A stretch of DNA of 64,000 nt from Thioclava pacifica DSM 10166 (GTDB taxonomy: Bacteria > Pseudomonadota > Alphaproteobacteria > Rhodobacterales > Rhodobacteraceae). The stretch's first letter is position 1. Every line of letters begins with the position of its first letter. Below the pieces are notes generated by a model. The model searched no databases and had not been told where the DNA came from. It saw only the letters and a program-made list of their open reading frames with translations. The stretch is from NCBI RefSeq assembly GCF_000714535.1, contig NZ_AUND01000023.1:186001-250000 (forward strand), written 5' to 3'. A program made the translations under genes and the position numbers. Below, piece by piece: positions 45,569 through 55,554 of the stretch.

Positions 45569-47221
45569 ATGAACGCGATCTTGCGCAACATCGTCCCCCT
45601 CGCGGCTCTCGCCCTGAGCCTGCTGGCGCTCGCGCTGGCCTGGATCAGCCCCTGGTGGCTGATCCTTTTGCTGTTCACTCTGCCGATCGTGGCGCTCGGT
45701 CTGTATGACTATTTCCAGAAACGCTGGACGATCACCCGCAACTACCCGGTCGCGGCCCGCCTGCGCTGGCTGTTCTACGATCTGCGACCCTTCCTGCGCG
45801 CCTACATCGTCGAGGGGGATCTGGAGGGCAAACCCTACTCTTACGAGGCGCGCAATCTTGTCCATGCCCGCGCGCGCGGCGAGACGGACACTCACCCTTT
45901 CGGGACCGAGCGCGATGTCGCAGGGGAGGAGTATCAATGGGTGAACCATTCGATCGCCCCCACGGCCGATCCCGATACCGATCCGCGCGTGACGGTTGGC
46001 AATGAGCAATGCGCCAAACCCTATTCGGCCTCGGTGCTCAACATCTCGGCGATGAGCTTCGGTGCGCTGTCAGCCAATGCGGTCGAGGCGCTCAACTGGG
46101 GCGCCAAGCGCGGCGGCTTCTACCATGATACGGGTGAGGGCGGCTTCTCGCCCTATCACCGCAAACATGGCGGCGACATCGTGTGGGAGCTGGGCTCGGG
46201 CTATTTCGGCGCGCGCGACGACGACGGCAATTTCGAGCCGAACCTCTTTGCGGAACAGGCCAGCCGCGATCAGGTCAAGATGACGGAAATCAAGCTCAGT
46301 CAAGGTGCGAAGCCCGGTCATGGCGGGTTACTTCCCGCGGCAAAGGTCACGCAGGAAATCGCCGAAACCCGCAAGGTTCCCGCCCATCAGGATTGTCTGA
46401 GCCCGCGCGGTCACAAGGCCTTCAATACGCCCGCCGAGATGATGGAATTCGCAGCCAAGATGCGCGATCTCTCCGGGGGCAAGCCGGTTGGACTGAAACT
46501 TTGCATCGGCCAGCCGCATGAAGCCTTCGCGCTTGTGAAGGCGATGCGGAAGACCGGCATCTTCCCCGATTTCATCGTTGTCGACGGGGCCGAGGGCGGC
46601 ACCGGCGCGGCACCGCTCGAGCTGTCAGATCATGTGGGGATGCCACTGATCGACGGTCTGATCCTGATGCGCAACGCGCTGGTCGGCGCGGGGGTCAAGG
46701 ACAAGGTGCGCCTTGCAGCCTCAGGCAAGGTCTATTCGGGCTATGGGCTCGCCCATAACCTCGCCATCGGCGCCGATTGGTGCAACGCGGCGCGCGCCTT
46801 CATGTTCTCGATCGGCTGTATTCAGGCGCAACGTTGCCATCTGGGCACTTGCCCGACCGGAGTCACCACGCAAGATCCGCGTCGCCAGCGCGGTCTCGTG
46901 CCCGAAGTGCAGGGCGAACGCGCCGCACGATTTCACCGCAAGACCGTCGAGGCTCTGAGCGAGATCACCGCCTCGGCTGGCCTCACCCATCCGAGCGAAC
47001 TCGAACCGCATCACATCGTGCACCGGATCGGGGTGACGCAGGCCCGCACCATCGACAAGGTCTATCCTTTCTTGCCCGAGGGCATCCTTACCGATGATCC
47101 CGGCAGCACCGATTATGCCGATTGGTGGGCGGCGGCCGATCCCGACAGTTTCAAGCCGCGCACCGATCTGGGCCGCGCGCGTACCAGCCTTCACCACAAT
47201 TCGCATTTGAGAGAGGCCTGA
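45569..47221 (+). CDS. FMN-binding glutamate-synthase-like (GltB central domain) protein, membrane-anchored
   Basis: The 550-residue protein has two N-terminal membrane helices (about residues 8-45) followed by a GltS FMN/Fe-S domain: ISAMSFGALSANAVEALNWG, VDGAEGGTGAAPLELSDH, and the [3Fe-4S] motif CIQAQRCHLGTCPTGV. It lacks the glutaminase domain of GltB and has no GltD partner, so it is not assimilatory glutamate synthase. The substrate is unknown; the membrane anchor suggests a quinone- or membrane-linked redox role. The gene is one base from poxB, so the two are co-expressed. Confidence 0.88.
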   Translation: MNAILRNIVPLAALALSLLALALAWISPWWLILLLFTLPIVALGLYDYFQKRWTITRNYPVAARLRWLFYDLRPFLRAYIVEGDLEGKPYSYEARNLVHARARGETDTHPFGTERDVAGEEYQWVNHSIAPTADPDTDPRVTVGNEQCAKPYSASVLNISAMSFGALSANAVEALNWGAKRGGFYHDTGEGGFSPYHRKHGGDIVWELGSGYFGARDDDGNFEPNLFAEQASRDQVKMTEIKLSQGAKPGHGGLLPAAKVTQEIAETRKVPAHQDCLSPRGHKAFNTPAEMMEFAAKMRDLSGGKPVGLKLCIGQPHEAFALVKAMRKTGIFPDFIVVDGAEGGTGAAPLELSDHVGMPLIDGLILMRNALVGAGVKDKVRLAASGKVYSGYGLAHNLAIGADWCNAARAFMFSIGCIQAQRCHLGTCPTGVTTQDPRRQRGLVPEVQGERAARFHRKTVEALSEITASAGLTHPSELEPHHIVHRIGVTQARTIDKVYPFLPEGILTDDPGSTDYADWWAAADPDSFKPRTDLGRARTSLHHNSHLREA

Positions 47222-47222
47222 T

Positions 47223-48938
47223 ATGAGCAAGACCGTTTCCGACATCATCGCCGACACGCTGGTCTCGGCGGGCGCGCGGCGCGTCTATGGCATCGTGGGC
47301 GACACGATCAACCATTTCACCGATGCCGTGCGCCGCTCCGATCTCGACTGGGTTCATGTGCGCCACGAAGAGGTCGGCGCGCTGGCCGCGGGCGGAGAGA
47401 GCTACATGACCGGCGAGCTGTCGGTCTGCGCGGGCACCACCGGGCCGGGGAGCCTCCATTTCGTCAACGGCATCTTCGAGAGCCACCGCAACGGCGCGCC
47501 GGTCGTGCTGATCGCCTCCAATATCGCGCGCGCCGAGGAGGGGTTGGGCTTTCCGCAGGAGGTCGATCAGAAGAAGATCTACGAGCAGTGCTCGGTATTC
47601 TGCGAGAAGATCTCGCATCCCGATCAGGCCCGCCGGATCGTGGCAAAGGCCGCGCAGGCGGCGCTGACCCTTCATGGCGTGGCGGTGGTGATCGTCAATG
47701 GCGACATGTTCCGCGAGATCTCATCGGACGACCTGCCCTGGGCTGTGCATCGCCCCGCCCCGGTGATCCGCCCCAGCGAGGCGGAAATCGAGGCGCTTGC
47801 CGCGATGATCGCGGGGGCCGAACGCATCACGATCTATGCGGGCATCGGTGCGCGCGGTGCGGCGGCGCAGATCCGCGCGCTCTCCGAGCGTCTCGCGGCG
47901 CCGGTGGCCCACACCACCCGCGCGAAGGAATTCATCGAACCCGATATGCCCAACAATGTCGGCATGACCGGAATCCTCGGCAATCGCGCCGGTATGCAGG
48001 CGGTGGGCGACTGCGATCTTCTGCTCTGCCTCGGCTCCGATTTTGCCTATACGCAATTCTATCCCGGCAAGGCCCGGATCGTGCAGGTGGATATCGAGCC
48101 CACCCGTCTTGGCCGCCGCATGCCGGTCGATCTGGGGCTCGTGGGCGATGTCGGTGACACGATCGACGCGCTCCTGCCGCGGCTCGCGCCGCGCGAACAT
48201 GGCAAACATCTCAACCGGGCGCTCAAGGGCTATGCCGAAGACCTCAAAGGCTACCTGGAAAGCGCTGAGGAGCCTGATCCGAGCCTGATCCATCCCCAGC
48301 ACCTCACCGAGATGCTCGACCGCCTGGCGGCGCAGGACGCGATCTTCACCGCCGATGGCGGCTCGCCTATGGTCTGGCTGCTGCGCCACCTCTCGGCCAA
48401 TGGCGAGCGGCGCTTCCTGACGAGCCTTCTGCACGGCACAATGGCCAATGCCTATCCGCAGGCTCTGGGCATTCAGAACGCTTATCCCGACCGTCAGGTG
48501 ATTGCGATGTGCGGCGATGGTGGCATGACGATGCTGATGGGCGATCTTCTGACGCTGGTGCAGGAGAAACTGCCCGTGAAGCTTTTGATCTTCAACAACG
48601 CCTCTCTGGGCTTCGTCGAGATGGAGCAGCGGGTCGAGGGCATGCTCGACGCTTTCACCGAGTTGCACAATCCCGATTTCGGGGCGATGGCGCGGGCGAT
48701 CGGAATGCAGGGCGCACGGGTCGAGACTGCCGATGATCTCGAAACTGCGATGCACGAATGGCTCGCCGCCCCGGGCCCGGCGTTGCTCGATGTGAAGGTG
48801 AACCGGATGGAGCTGGTGATGCCGCCGAAGATCGAACCCTCACAGATCGCCTCGACCGCACTTTTCGGGGTGAAGGCGGTGCTCAACGGGCGCGCGGATG
48901 AGGTCGTCTCGCTGATGCGCGACAACTTCCTGCGCTGA
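47223..48938 (+). CDS. poxB: Pyruvate:quinone oxidoreductase-like ThDP enzyme
   Basis: The 571-residue ThDP/FAD enzyme has catalytic glutamate in VRHEEVGALAAGGE, the segment GTTGPGSLHFVNGIFE, the FAD domain around residues 185-335, and the ThDP motif CGDGGMTMLMGDLLTLVQ ending FNNASLGF. PoxB decarboxylates pyruvate to acetate and passes electrons to quinone at the membrane. The C-terminal residues VVSLMRDNFLR are amphipathic, as for the membrane-binding tail of PoxB. Another acetolactate-synthase-like enzyme is less likely. It follows the FMN enzyme after one base and is succeeded by a repeat and hairpin cluster. Confidence 0.88.
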   Translation: MSKTVSDIIADTLVSAGARRVYGIVGDTINHFTDAVRRSDLDWVHVRHEEVGALAAGGESYMTGELSVCAGTTGPGSLHFVNGIFESHRNGAPVVLIASNIARAEEGLGFPQEVDQKKIYEQCSVFCEKISHPDQARRIVAKAAQAALTLHGVAVVIVNGDMFREISSDDLPWAVHRPAPVIRPSEAEIEALAAMIAGAERITIYAGIGARGAAAQIRALSERLAAPVAHTTRAKEFIEPDMPNNVGMTGILGNRAGMQAVGDCDLLLCLGSDFAYTQFYPGKARIVQVDIEPTRLGRRMPVDLGLVGDVGDTIDALLPRLAPREHGKHLNRALKGYAEDLKGYLESAEEPDPSLIHPQHLTEMLDRLAAQDAIFTADGGSPMVWLLRHLSANGERRFLTSLLHGTMANAYPQALGIQNAYPDRQVIAMCGDGGMTMLMGDLLTLVQEKLPVKLLIFNNASLGFVEMEQRVEGMLDAFTELHNPDFGAMARAIGMQGARVETADDLETAMHEWLAAPGPALLDVKVNRMELVMPPKIEPSQIASTALFGVKAVLNGRADEVVSLMRDNFLR

Positions 48939-48939
48939 G

Positions 48940-48997
48940 CCTTCTTCTTGATGAAAATATCTCGGGGGAGGCGCGACAGCGCCGGGGGCAGAGCCCC
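48940..48997 (-). repeat. Composite extragenic repeat, copy 2
   Basis: This is the inverse of the element at 17862-17935. The core (48940-48968) contains AAAATATCTCGGGGG, followed by a hairpin GGCGC-GACA-GCGCC (48970-48983) and a hairpin GGGGC-AGA-GCCCC (48985-48997). The hairpin stems differ from copy 1 in sequence but keep order and spacing, which suggests a structured element. Confidence 0.75.
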
Positions 48998-49021
48998 AAT
49001 CGAGCGCCCTTTAAAAAGGTC

Positions 49022-49089
49022 GCAGCCGCCGCAAAGGGGATGCGGCGGCTGCTGCCTGACGGAGACTTGTGTGGGGAATCTCCGTCAGG
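49022..49089. other. Two tandem perfect stem-loops
   Basis: GCAGCCGCCGC (49022-49032) pairs with GCGGCGGCTGC (49042-49052), and CCTGACGGAGA (49055-49065) pairs with TCTCCGTCAGG (49079-49089). The loops are purine-rich (AAAGGGGAT; GTGTGGGGAA). There is no T-run on either side, so they look more like a structured RNA or processing element than a terminator. Confidence 0.6.
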
Positions 49090-49538
49090 ATCTCGTGACG
49101 CCCCGAAAGGCGCGGCTATTGCGCGAAATCGTTGTTGATGTTCTGCCCTTGGGTGTCGTTGTGCTGCGGCCCGCCGGTGCGAGCGCCCGGAAAAACACGT
49201 TCTTGATTCTTGTTGCGTTCCATTCGGTTTCGATTGTTCGCAAAAGCACGTCGAGTGCCACCGCGCAATTCGCCGCATTTGCACTTATAGTTGTGGTGAG
49301 TGCAACAGTGTTCGCCCCCGTCACCGGCGAAACTTTGCCGGTCCGCAGCGTCACCTTGGCGTGGGCTTGCCGTGCGTGACGGGCCGGAAAATCTGGGGAG
49401 ACGGCACAGGCGGGTAGGGCGATCATCAAAACTATCCTTGTTACGTTACGCCCTGCAGGTAGGCTGAACGGTGCCGGGACGAGTGCGTTGCGAAAGGTTG
49501 TGATGGGGCGTGAAAATCTGTGAGCGGGTAAACAAGTG

Positions 49539-50369
49539 ATGGATCTGGCGAGGCAGGCGGCAGACATGCTCGGCGTGGAATTGGTCGCGGCGCGCCTGCT
49601 TGCGGGTGGGGATCTGAGCCCGGTCGCGGCGCTCTCTCTTGCCGATGGGCGCCGAGTGATCGCGAAGGGCGGCCCCGCGCCGCAGATCGAGGCGCGGATG
49701 CTTCGCGCCTTGGGGACGGCCGGCGCACGGGTGCCCGCCGTTCTCGCCGCGTGCGAAGACTGTCTCGTGATGGAGGCGCTGCCCGATCAGGGTGCGCTTG
49801 CAGCTTCCGGTTGGGCGGAGCTTGGCACGATGCTGAGTGCCCTGCATGATGCGCCACCCTCCGATCCCGGTTTCGTTCGCATCACCCCCTATGGCTGGGT
49901 CGAGGATTACGCCTTCGGCCCGGTCGCGATCCCCAATGCGCCACTTTCGGACTGGTCGTCCTTCTGGGGCGAGCGACGGCTCTTGCCGGCACAGCCGTTC
50001 CTGCCCGTCGATCTCGCACGTCGGATCGACGGGCTCGCTGGGCAACTGCCCGACCGCCTGCCTGCGTGCCCCGCTCCAGCCTTGCTCCACGGTGATCTTT
50101 GGGCGGGGAATGTGCTGGCCTCGGGCGGGCGTCTGAGCGGGTTGATCGACCCGGCAAGCTATTACGGGGATGGGGAAGTCGATCTGGCCATGCTGCACCT
50201 ATTCGGCGCGCCCGGACCGGAGTTTATCGCAGCCTATGGCGCGCTCTCCCCCGGCTGGGAAACGCGCCGTGCGATCTACCAGCTCTGGCCCGCGTTGGTG
50301 CATGTACGGCTCTTCGGGGCGGGCTATCACGGGATGGTCGCGGGGCTGCTGGATCGGCTTGGGGTGTGA
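49539..50369 (+). CDS. Fructosamine kinase family protein (protein deglycation kinase)
   Basis: The 276-residue kinase-like protein has the APH/fructosamine-3-kinase catalytic loop LLHGDLWAGNV (HGDLWAGN at 184-191) and IDPASYYGDGEVDLAM with the metal-binding D204. The family phosphorylates ketosamines on glycated amines or proteins, allowing their breakdown. ATG 49539 is preferred to the adjoining GTG 49536. It stands alone between the hairpin-rich region and ilvD, and shares a bidirectional terminator with ilvD. Confidence 0.88.
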   Translation: MDLARQAADMLGVELVAARLLAGGDLSPVAALSLADGRRVIAKGGPAPQIEARMLRALGTAGARVPAVLAACEDCLVMEALPDQGALAASGWAELGTMLSALHDAPPSDPGFVRITPYGWVEDYAFGPVAIPNAPLSDWSSFWGERRLLPAQPFLPVDLARRIDGLAGQLPDRLPACPAPALLHGDLWAGNVLASGGRLSGLIDPASYYGDGEVDLAMLHLFGAPGPEFIAAYGALSPGWETRRAIYQLWPALVHVRLFGAGYHGMVAGLLDRLGV

Positions 50370-50403
50370 TTGGCGCTGATACTCTCTGCGCCGCCGCCAG
50401 ATG

Positions 50404-50433
50404 AAAACGGCCGCCCCGAGGGACGGCCGTTTC
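50404..50433. terminator. Bidirectional terminator between fructosamine kinase and ilvD
   Basis: AAACGGCCG (50405-50413) and CGGCCGTTT (50424-50432) form a perfect 9-bp stem. On the minus strand TTTTC follows, giving the better terminator for ilvD. Confidence 0.8.
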
Positions 50434-50452
50434 AATTCGCTAAGTCAGTCGA

Positions 50453-52288
50453 TCACTCCGGCAGGATACGCACGCCGCCCTTGGCCGCCGAGGAGGCCAG
50501 CAGCGCATAGGCCTTCAGCGCGGTCGAAACCTGACGCTTGCGCGGCTCTGCCGGTTTCCACGGCAGCGGGCCTTTCGCCTCGCGGCGCGCGGCCAGAACG
50601 TTGTCCGCCACGGCGAGGTTGATCGTGCGGTTCGGGATGTCGATCTCGACGATATCGCCGGTCTCGACGAGGCCGATCAGGCCGCCCTCTTCCGCTTCGG
50701 GGCTGACATGGCCGATCGAGAGGCCCGAGGTGCCGCCCGAGAACCGTCCATCGGTCAGCAGCGCGCATTTCGCGCCGAGGCCTTTCGATTTCAGGTACGA
50801 GGTCGGGTAGAGCATTTCCTGCATCCCCGGACCGCCGCGCGGGCCCTCGTAGCGGATCACCACCACTTCGCCCTCGACCACCTTGCCGGTGAGGATGCCC
50901 GAGACCGCGTCATCCTGGCTTTCGAACACCTTCGCCGGGCCGGAGAATTTCAGGATCGAGTCGTCCACGCCTGCGGTCTTCACGATGCAGCCCTGCTCGG
51001 CGATATTGCCATAGAGAACGGCCAGACCGCCATCCTGCGAGAAGGCATGTTCGGCGGTGCGGATCACGCCGGATTTGCGGTCGCGGTCGAGCTCCTTGTA
51101 GCGGTTCTGGGTCGAGAAGGCTTCGGTCGTGCGCACGCCACCCGGAGCCGCGCGGTAGAATTCGTCCACGCTGTCGTCATTGGCGACCATCACGTCCCAT
51201 TTCGCGAGCGCCTCGGCCATCGTGTCGGAATGCACGGTGCGCACGCCGTCGTGGATCAGCCCTGCCCGGTTCATCTCGCCGAGGATGCCCATGATGCCGC
51301 CCGCGCGGTGCACGTCTTCCATGTGAACGTCCTGCTTGGCGGGCGCGACCTTGCACAGCACCGGCACCTTGCGGCTCAGACGGTCGATATCCTCCATCGT
51401 GAAATCGACCTTGCCCTCATGCGCGATCGCCAGCAGGTGCAGCACGGTATTCGTGGACCCGCCCATCGCGATATCGAGGCTCATCGCGTTCTCGAAAGCC
51501 TCGAATGTCGCGATCTCGCGCGGCAGCAGGCCCTTGTCTTCCAGCTCGTAATGGCGGCGCGTGATCTCGACGATCTTGCGGCCCGCTTCGAGGAACAGCT
51601 CCTTGCGGTCGGCATGGGTCGCCAGCATCGAGCCGTTGCCCGGCAGCGCCAGACCCAGCGCCTCGGCCAGACAGTTCATCGAGTTCGCGGTGAACATGCC
51701 CGAGCACGACCCGCAGGTCGGGCAGGCGGCCTTCTCGATCGCGAGCACTTCCTCGTCGGTATATTTGTCATCGGCCGCCGCCACCATCGCATCGACCAGA
51801 TCGAGGTCGTGGCCGATGATCTCGGCGCCTTCCTTGCCGGCCTCCATCGGGCCGCCCGAGACGAAGATGACGGGGATGTTCAGGCGCATCGCGGCCATCA
51901 TCATGCCGGGGGTGATCTTGTCGCAGTTCGAGATGCAGACCATCGCATCGGCGCAATGCGCGTTGACCATGTATTCGACCGAGTCCGCGATCACTTCACG
52001 CGAGGGCAGCGAATAGAGCATCCCGTCATGGCCCATCGCGATGCCGTCATCGACGGCGATGGTGTTGAATTCCTTCGCGACACCGCCCGCGCTCTCGATC
52101 TCGCGGGCGACCATCTGGCCCAGATCCTTGAGATGGACGTGGCCGGGCACGAATTGGGTGAAGGAGTTCACGACCGCGATGATCGGCTTGCCGAAGTCGT
52201 CATCTGTCATGCCGGTGGCGCGCCACAGACCGCGCGCGCCCGCCATGTTACGGCCATGGGTGGATCTACGGGAACGATAAAAGGCCAT
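50453..52288 (-). CDS. ilvD: Dihydroxy-acid dehydratase
   Basis: The 611-residue Fe-S enzyme dehydrates dihydroxy acids in isoleucine, valine and leucine synthesis. It has [19 protein letters not shown], the cluster cysteines in [11 protein letters not shown] and [19 protein letters not shown], and [17 protein letters not shown]. The last region, [20 protein letters not shown], is typical of the long [4Fe-4S] class. The start is ATG 52288; the open frame continues far upstream but only as antisense to the helicase gene. It is divergent from the helicase. Confidence 0.97.
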   Translation of the reverse strand: MAFYRSRRSTHGRNMAGARGLWRATGMTDDDFGKPIIAVVNSFTQFVPGHVHLKDLGQMVAREIESAGGVAKEFNTIAVDDGIAMGHDGMLYSLPSREVIADSVEYMVNAHCADAMVCISNCDKITPGMMMAAMRLNIPVIFVSGGPMEAGKEGAEIIGHDLDLVDAMVAAADDKYTDEEVLAIEKAACPTCGSCSGMFTANSMNCLAEALGLALPGNGSMLATHADRKELFLEAGRKIVEITRRHYELEDKGLLPREIATFEAFENAMSLDIAMGGSTNTVLHLLAIAHEGKVDFTMEDIDRLSRKVPVLCKVAPAKQDVHMEDVHRAGGIMGILGEMNRAGLIHDGVRTVHSDTMAEALAKWDVMVANDDSVDEFYRAAPGGVRTTEAFSTQNRYKELDRDRKSGVIRTAEHAFSQDGGLAVLYGNIAEQGCIVKTAGVDDSILKFSGPAKVFESQDDAVSGILTGKVVEGEVVVIRYEGPRGGPGMQEMLYPTSYLKSKGLGAKCALLTDGRFSGGTSGLSIGHVSPEAEEGGLIGLVETGDIVEIDIPNRTINLAVADNVLAARREAKGPLPWKPAEPRKRQVSTALKAYALLASSAAKGGVRILPE

Positions 52289-52504
52289 GAGATTTCCGTT
52301 TCTGTCGCGCCCGAGGGGACTCGGGCAATTTCCTGTCGCGGGCCTGAATATAGCATGGGCGCGGCGATGAACAGTGGCGAGATGGCGCGGGGGCTGTGCG
52401 GTCTTGCGGGATCTTTCCGGGGGGCGATGTGATCGCGGTGCGGGGTGAACTCGTAGCAGTTGCGATCTCTTGCGCGTCGCGCGCTCACGCCTACCTATCA
52501 CCCG

Positions 52505-54910
52505 ATGCCCGACACCACCGCCATGCCTCTCCTGCCGCAACGTTTTGCCGACTGGTTCGCCAGCCGCGGCTGGCAGCCGCACAGGCATCAATTGGAGGTG
52601 CTGGCGGCGCGCGAAGACACGCTGCTGATCGCGCCGACAGGGGGCGGCAAGACGCTCGCGGGGTTCCTGCCCTCGCTCGTCGATCTGGCCGAGGGACATG
52701 ACGGGCTGCACACGCTCTATGTTTCTCCACTCAAAGCGCTGTCCAAGGACATCGCCCGCAACCTGCGCGCGCCGGTGGACGAGATCGGTTTGGACCTGCG
52801 CATCGAGGATCGCACGGGCGACACTCCCGCGAGCCAGCGTCGTCGCCAGCGCGTGGACCCGCCGCAGATCCTGCTGACGACGCCCGAGAGCCTCGCGCTG
52901 ATGCTGTCCTACCCGGAGGCGCCGAAAATCTTCGCAGGCGTCCGGCGCGTGGTGCTCGACGAGATCCACGCGCTGGCCGAGAGCAAGCGCGGCGATCAGC
53001 TGATGTTGGGCGTCGCGCGTCTGCGCAGTCTCTCGCCGGGTCTCACGGTCACGGGCCTGTCGGCCACGGTCGAGGCCCCGGAAGCGCTGGCCGCTTTCAT
53101 GGGCGGTGCGCGGGTGATCATGGCCGATCCCGGGCCGCCTCCTGACATCGCGATGCTGCCGACCGAGCGCCCTGCGCCTTGGGCGGGCGGCGGCGGGCGG
53201 CACGCGGCCCGCGACGTGATGGCGGCGATCGAGGCCTCGCGGCTCAGCCTCGTTTTCCTGAATACCCGCGCGCAGGCCGAGCTGTTCTTCCAGGCGCTCT
53301 GGGAGGTCAACGACGCCGCCCTGCCGATCGGGCTGCATCACGGCTCGCTGTCGCGCGAGGCTCGCCACAAGGTCGAAGAGGCGATGGCGGAGGGCAATTT
53401 GCGCGCGGTGGTTTGCACCGGCTCGCTCGATCTCGGGCTCGACTGGGGCGATGTCGATCTGGTGCTGCAGGTCGGCGCGCCGAAGAACGTCAAGCGGCTG
53501 GTGCAGCGGATCGGACGCGCCAATCACCGCTATGATGAACCCTCGCGCGCCCGCATCGTGCCGGCCAATCGCTTCGAGGTGGTCGAATGCGCGGCGGCTT
53601 TGGAGGCCGTGCGCGAGAGCGATCTGGATGGCGGCGGGCGGCGCTGGCGCGGGCCGCTCGACGTGCTGTGCCAGCATATCCTGCTGACTGCCTGCGCCGG
53701 GCCGTTCGAGGCCGATGCGCTTTATGCGGAAGTGCTGCGGGCCGGGCCCTACGCGCGCCTGCCGCGCGCCGATTTCGACGATTGCCTGGAGTTCTGCGCC
53801 ACCGGCGGTTACGCGCTGCGCGCCTATGATCGCTGGCAGCGCCTGTTGCAGCGCGAGGGCAAATGGCAGCTGCGCGACCCGCGCGCGACGCGTGATCTGC
53901 GGATGAATATCGGCACGATCACCGAGACCGAGAAGCTGAAGGTCCGCCGCAAATCCCGGCGCGGCGGCACGCCTCTGGGTGAGGTCGAGGAAGGTTTCGC
54001 CGCCTCGCTGTCACCCGGCGACACCTTCCTGATCGGCGGTCAGGTCGTGCGCTACGAGGGCCTGCGCGAGATGGTCGTCGAAGTCACCGATGCCGCCACC
54101 CGCGAGCCGAAGATCGCGGTCTTCTCGGGCCTGAAGATGGCGACCTCGTTGGAGCTGTCGCAGCGGGTGCAGCGCCTGATCGCCACGCCCGAGCACTGGG
54201 ACCAACTGCCGCCCGACACTCGCGACTGGCTGGCGCTGCAACGCGAAATCTCGACCCTGCCCGCCCCCGGCACGCTCACCTGCGAGACCTTTCTGCGCGG
54301 CGGGCGGGCGTTCTTCTGCCTCTACGGCTTCGCGGGGCGCAACGCACATCAGACGCTCGCGCTGCTGCTGACCCATCGGATGGAGCAGGCGGGGCTCGGG
54401 CCGCTCGGGTTTGTTGCCACCGATTACGCGCTGCTGATCTGGTCGATCGACCCGGTCGAGGATCCCGCGCCGCTGCTCTCGGCCGAAGGGCTGCGGGAGG
54501 GGCTGCGCGACTGGCTGGAAAGCAACGCGGTGATGAAGCGCGCCTTCCGCTCCATCGCGACCATCGCGGGGCTCATCCAGCGCAACCTGCCGGGGCAGCG
54601 CAAATCCGGCAAACAGGCGACGTTTTCGTCCGATATCCTCTATGACACGCTGCGTCGCTACGACCCCGACCACCTGCTGCTGCGCATCACCCGCGAAGAG
54701 GCAAGCCGCGGCCTTGTCGATTTCGACCGGATCGAGGAGATGCTGGCCCAAGGCCGCGAAATCGTGCATATCCGCGCCCCGCATGTGACGCCGCTCGCTG
54801 CGCCGCTGCTGCTCGAGCACGGGCAGGTCGGCATTCGCGGCGGCACGGGCGAGGCGCGGCTGATGGAGGAAGAGGCGCAGGCGATGATGCGCGAGGCGGG
54901 GCTGGCATGA
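52505..54910 (+). CDS. Ligase-associated DEXH-box helicase (Lhr-like)
   Basis: The 801-residue helicase has motif [17 protein letters not shown], motif Ia [14 protein letters not shown], motif [19 protein letters not shown], motif [13 protein letters not shown], and motif [14 protein letters not shown] long C-terminal domain follows, as in Lhr-type proteins. In many Alphaproteobacteria this gene belongs to a four-gene DNA repair cluster with an ATP-dependent ligase, an MBL-fold exonuclease and PdeM; only PdeM is present here, overlapping by four bases. The start is uncertain: ATG 52505 or 52523, neither with a strong ribosome-binding site. Confidence 0.9.
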   Translation: MPDTTAMPLLPQRFADWFASRGWQPHRHQLEVLAAREDTLLIAPTGGGKTLAGFLPSLVDLAEGHDGLHTLYVSPLKALSKDIARNLRAPVDEIGLDLRIEDRTGDTPASQRRRQRVDPPQILLTTPESLALMLSYPEAPKIFAGVRRVVLDEIHALAESKRGDQLMLGVARLRSLSPGLTVTGLSATVEAPEALAAFMGGARVIMADPGPPPDIAMLPTERPAPWAGGGGRHAARDVMAAIEASRLSLVFLNTRAQAELFFQALWEVNDAALPIGLHHGSLSREARHKVEEAMAEGNLRAVVCTGSLDLGLDWGDVDLVLQVGAPKNVKRLVQRIGRANHRYDEPSRARIVPANRFEVVECAAALEAVRESDLDGGGRRWRGPLDVLCQHILLTACAGPFEADALYAEVLRAGPYARLPRADFDDCLEFCATGGYALRAYDRWQRLLQREGKWQLRDPRATRDLRMNIGTITETEKLKVRRKSRRGGTPLGEVEEGFAASLSPGDTFLIGGQVVRYEGLREMVVEVTDAATREPKIAVFSGLKMATSLELSQRVQRLIATPEHWDQLPPDTRDWLALQREISTLPAPGTLTCETFLRGGRAFFCLYGFAGRNAHQTLALLLTHRMEQAGLGPLGFVATDYALLIWSIDPVEDPAPLLSAEGLREGLRDWLESNAVMKRAFRSIATIAGLIQRNLPGQRKSGKQATFSSDILYDTLRRYDPDHLLLRITREEASRGLVDFDRIEEMLAQGREIVHIRAPHVTPLAAPLLLEHGQVGIRGGTGEARLMEEEAQAMMREAGLA

Positions 54911-55554
54911 GAGAGATCACCTTCGCGGGGGTCCGGCTGATCGCGCAGCCCTCGGGCGCGCTCTACTGGCCTGACGAGGGCGCGCTGATCGTCGCCGATT
55001 TGCATCTGGGGAAATCGGCGCGGATGGCGCGGCGCGGCGGGGCGCTGCTGCCGCCCTTCGAGAGCCTCGACACGGTCGCGCGGCTCGAGGCGGAGGTGGC
55101 GCGACTCAAGCCCTCGCGTCTCATCAGCCTCGGCGATGCTTTCGACGATGATACCGCCGCGAGCGAGATCGCGCCCGAGATTGCCGAATGCCTCGCCGGT
55201 GTCGCCGCGCAGACCGAGCTGATCTGGATCGCGGGCAACCATGACCCCGTCGGGCTGGGCCGCGCTCTCGAAGAGATGCGCCTCGGCCCGCTCACCCTGC
55301 GCCATATCGCGGGCGACGGGCCGGATCTCTCGGGGCATTACCACCCGAAAGCGCAGATCGCGCGGCGCTCGCACCGGGCGTTTCTCGTGGGGCGCGAGCA
55401 CCTGATCCTGCCTGCCTTCGGCACCTATACCGGGGGTCTGGATTGCGACGGGCCCGAGCTGCGCGCGCTGGTCGGGCCGGGGATCGCGGTGCTGACCGGG
55501 CCGGGAATGCCCGTGCGCCCGATCGGTCAGAGCGCCGCGCGCCAGTCGCGATAA
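54907..55554 (+). CDS. pdeM: Ligase-associated DNA damage response nuclease PdeM
   Basis: The 215-residue calcineurin-like phosphoesterase has metal-site motifs IVADLHLGKSARMARR, LISLGDAFDDD, WIAGNHDP and LSGHYHPKAQI, the characteristic set for PdeM. It is coupled to the DEXH helicase by a four-base overlap and is thought to act with it in DNA end or damage processing. The 3' end overlaps the convergent GGCT-like gene by 28 bases, so there is no room for an intrinsic terminator between them. Confidence 0.9.
   Translation: MREITFAGVRLIAQPSGALYWPDEGALIVADLHLGKSARMARRGGALLPPFESLDTVARLEAEVARLKPSRLISLGDAFDDDTAASEIAPEIAECLAGVAAQTELIWIAGNHDPVGLGRALEEMRLGPLTLRHIAGDGPDLSGHYHPKAQIARRSHRAFLVGREHLILPAFGTYTGGLDCDGPELRALVGPGIAVLTGPGMPVRPIGQSAARQSR

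Larger units (their letters stand above)
48939..49538. other. 600-base gene-poor region with repeat and dyads
   Basis: Besides the extragenic repeat, this stretch holds a palindrome CCTTT-AA-AAAGG (49008-49019) and two tandem 11-bp perfect hairpins (49022-49089). No convincing gene is present. On the minus strand one frame between 49412 and 49224 has coding-like third-position GC, and another between 49223 and 49116 ends GGPQHNDTQGQNINNDFAQ. They are in different frames and could be the remains of one small gene. Confidence 0.6.

Noticed and set aside
48948-49379. Plus-strand open frame of 143 codons in the gene-poor region
   Set aside because: It runs through the repeat and both hairpins and has no protein-like composition or ribosome-binding site.
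52289-52504. SOS (GTTC-N7-GTTC) box before the DEXH helicase
   Set aside because: A GAAC is present but the second half-site is missing at the required distance.
52289-53677. N-terminal extension of ilvD by over 460 codons
   Set aside because: The extension is antisense to the helicase. IlvD starts normally at [17 protein letters not shown] (52288).
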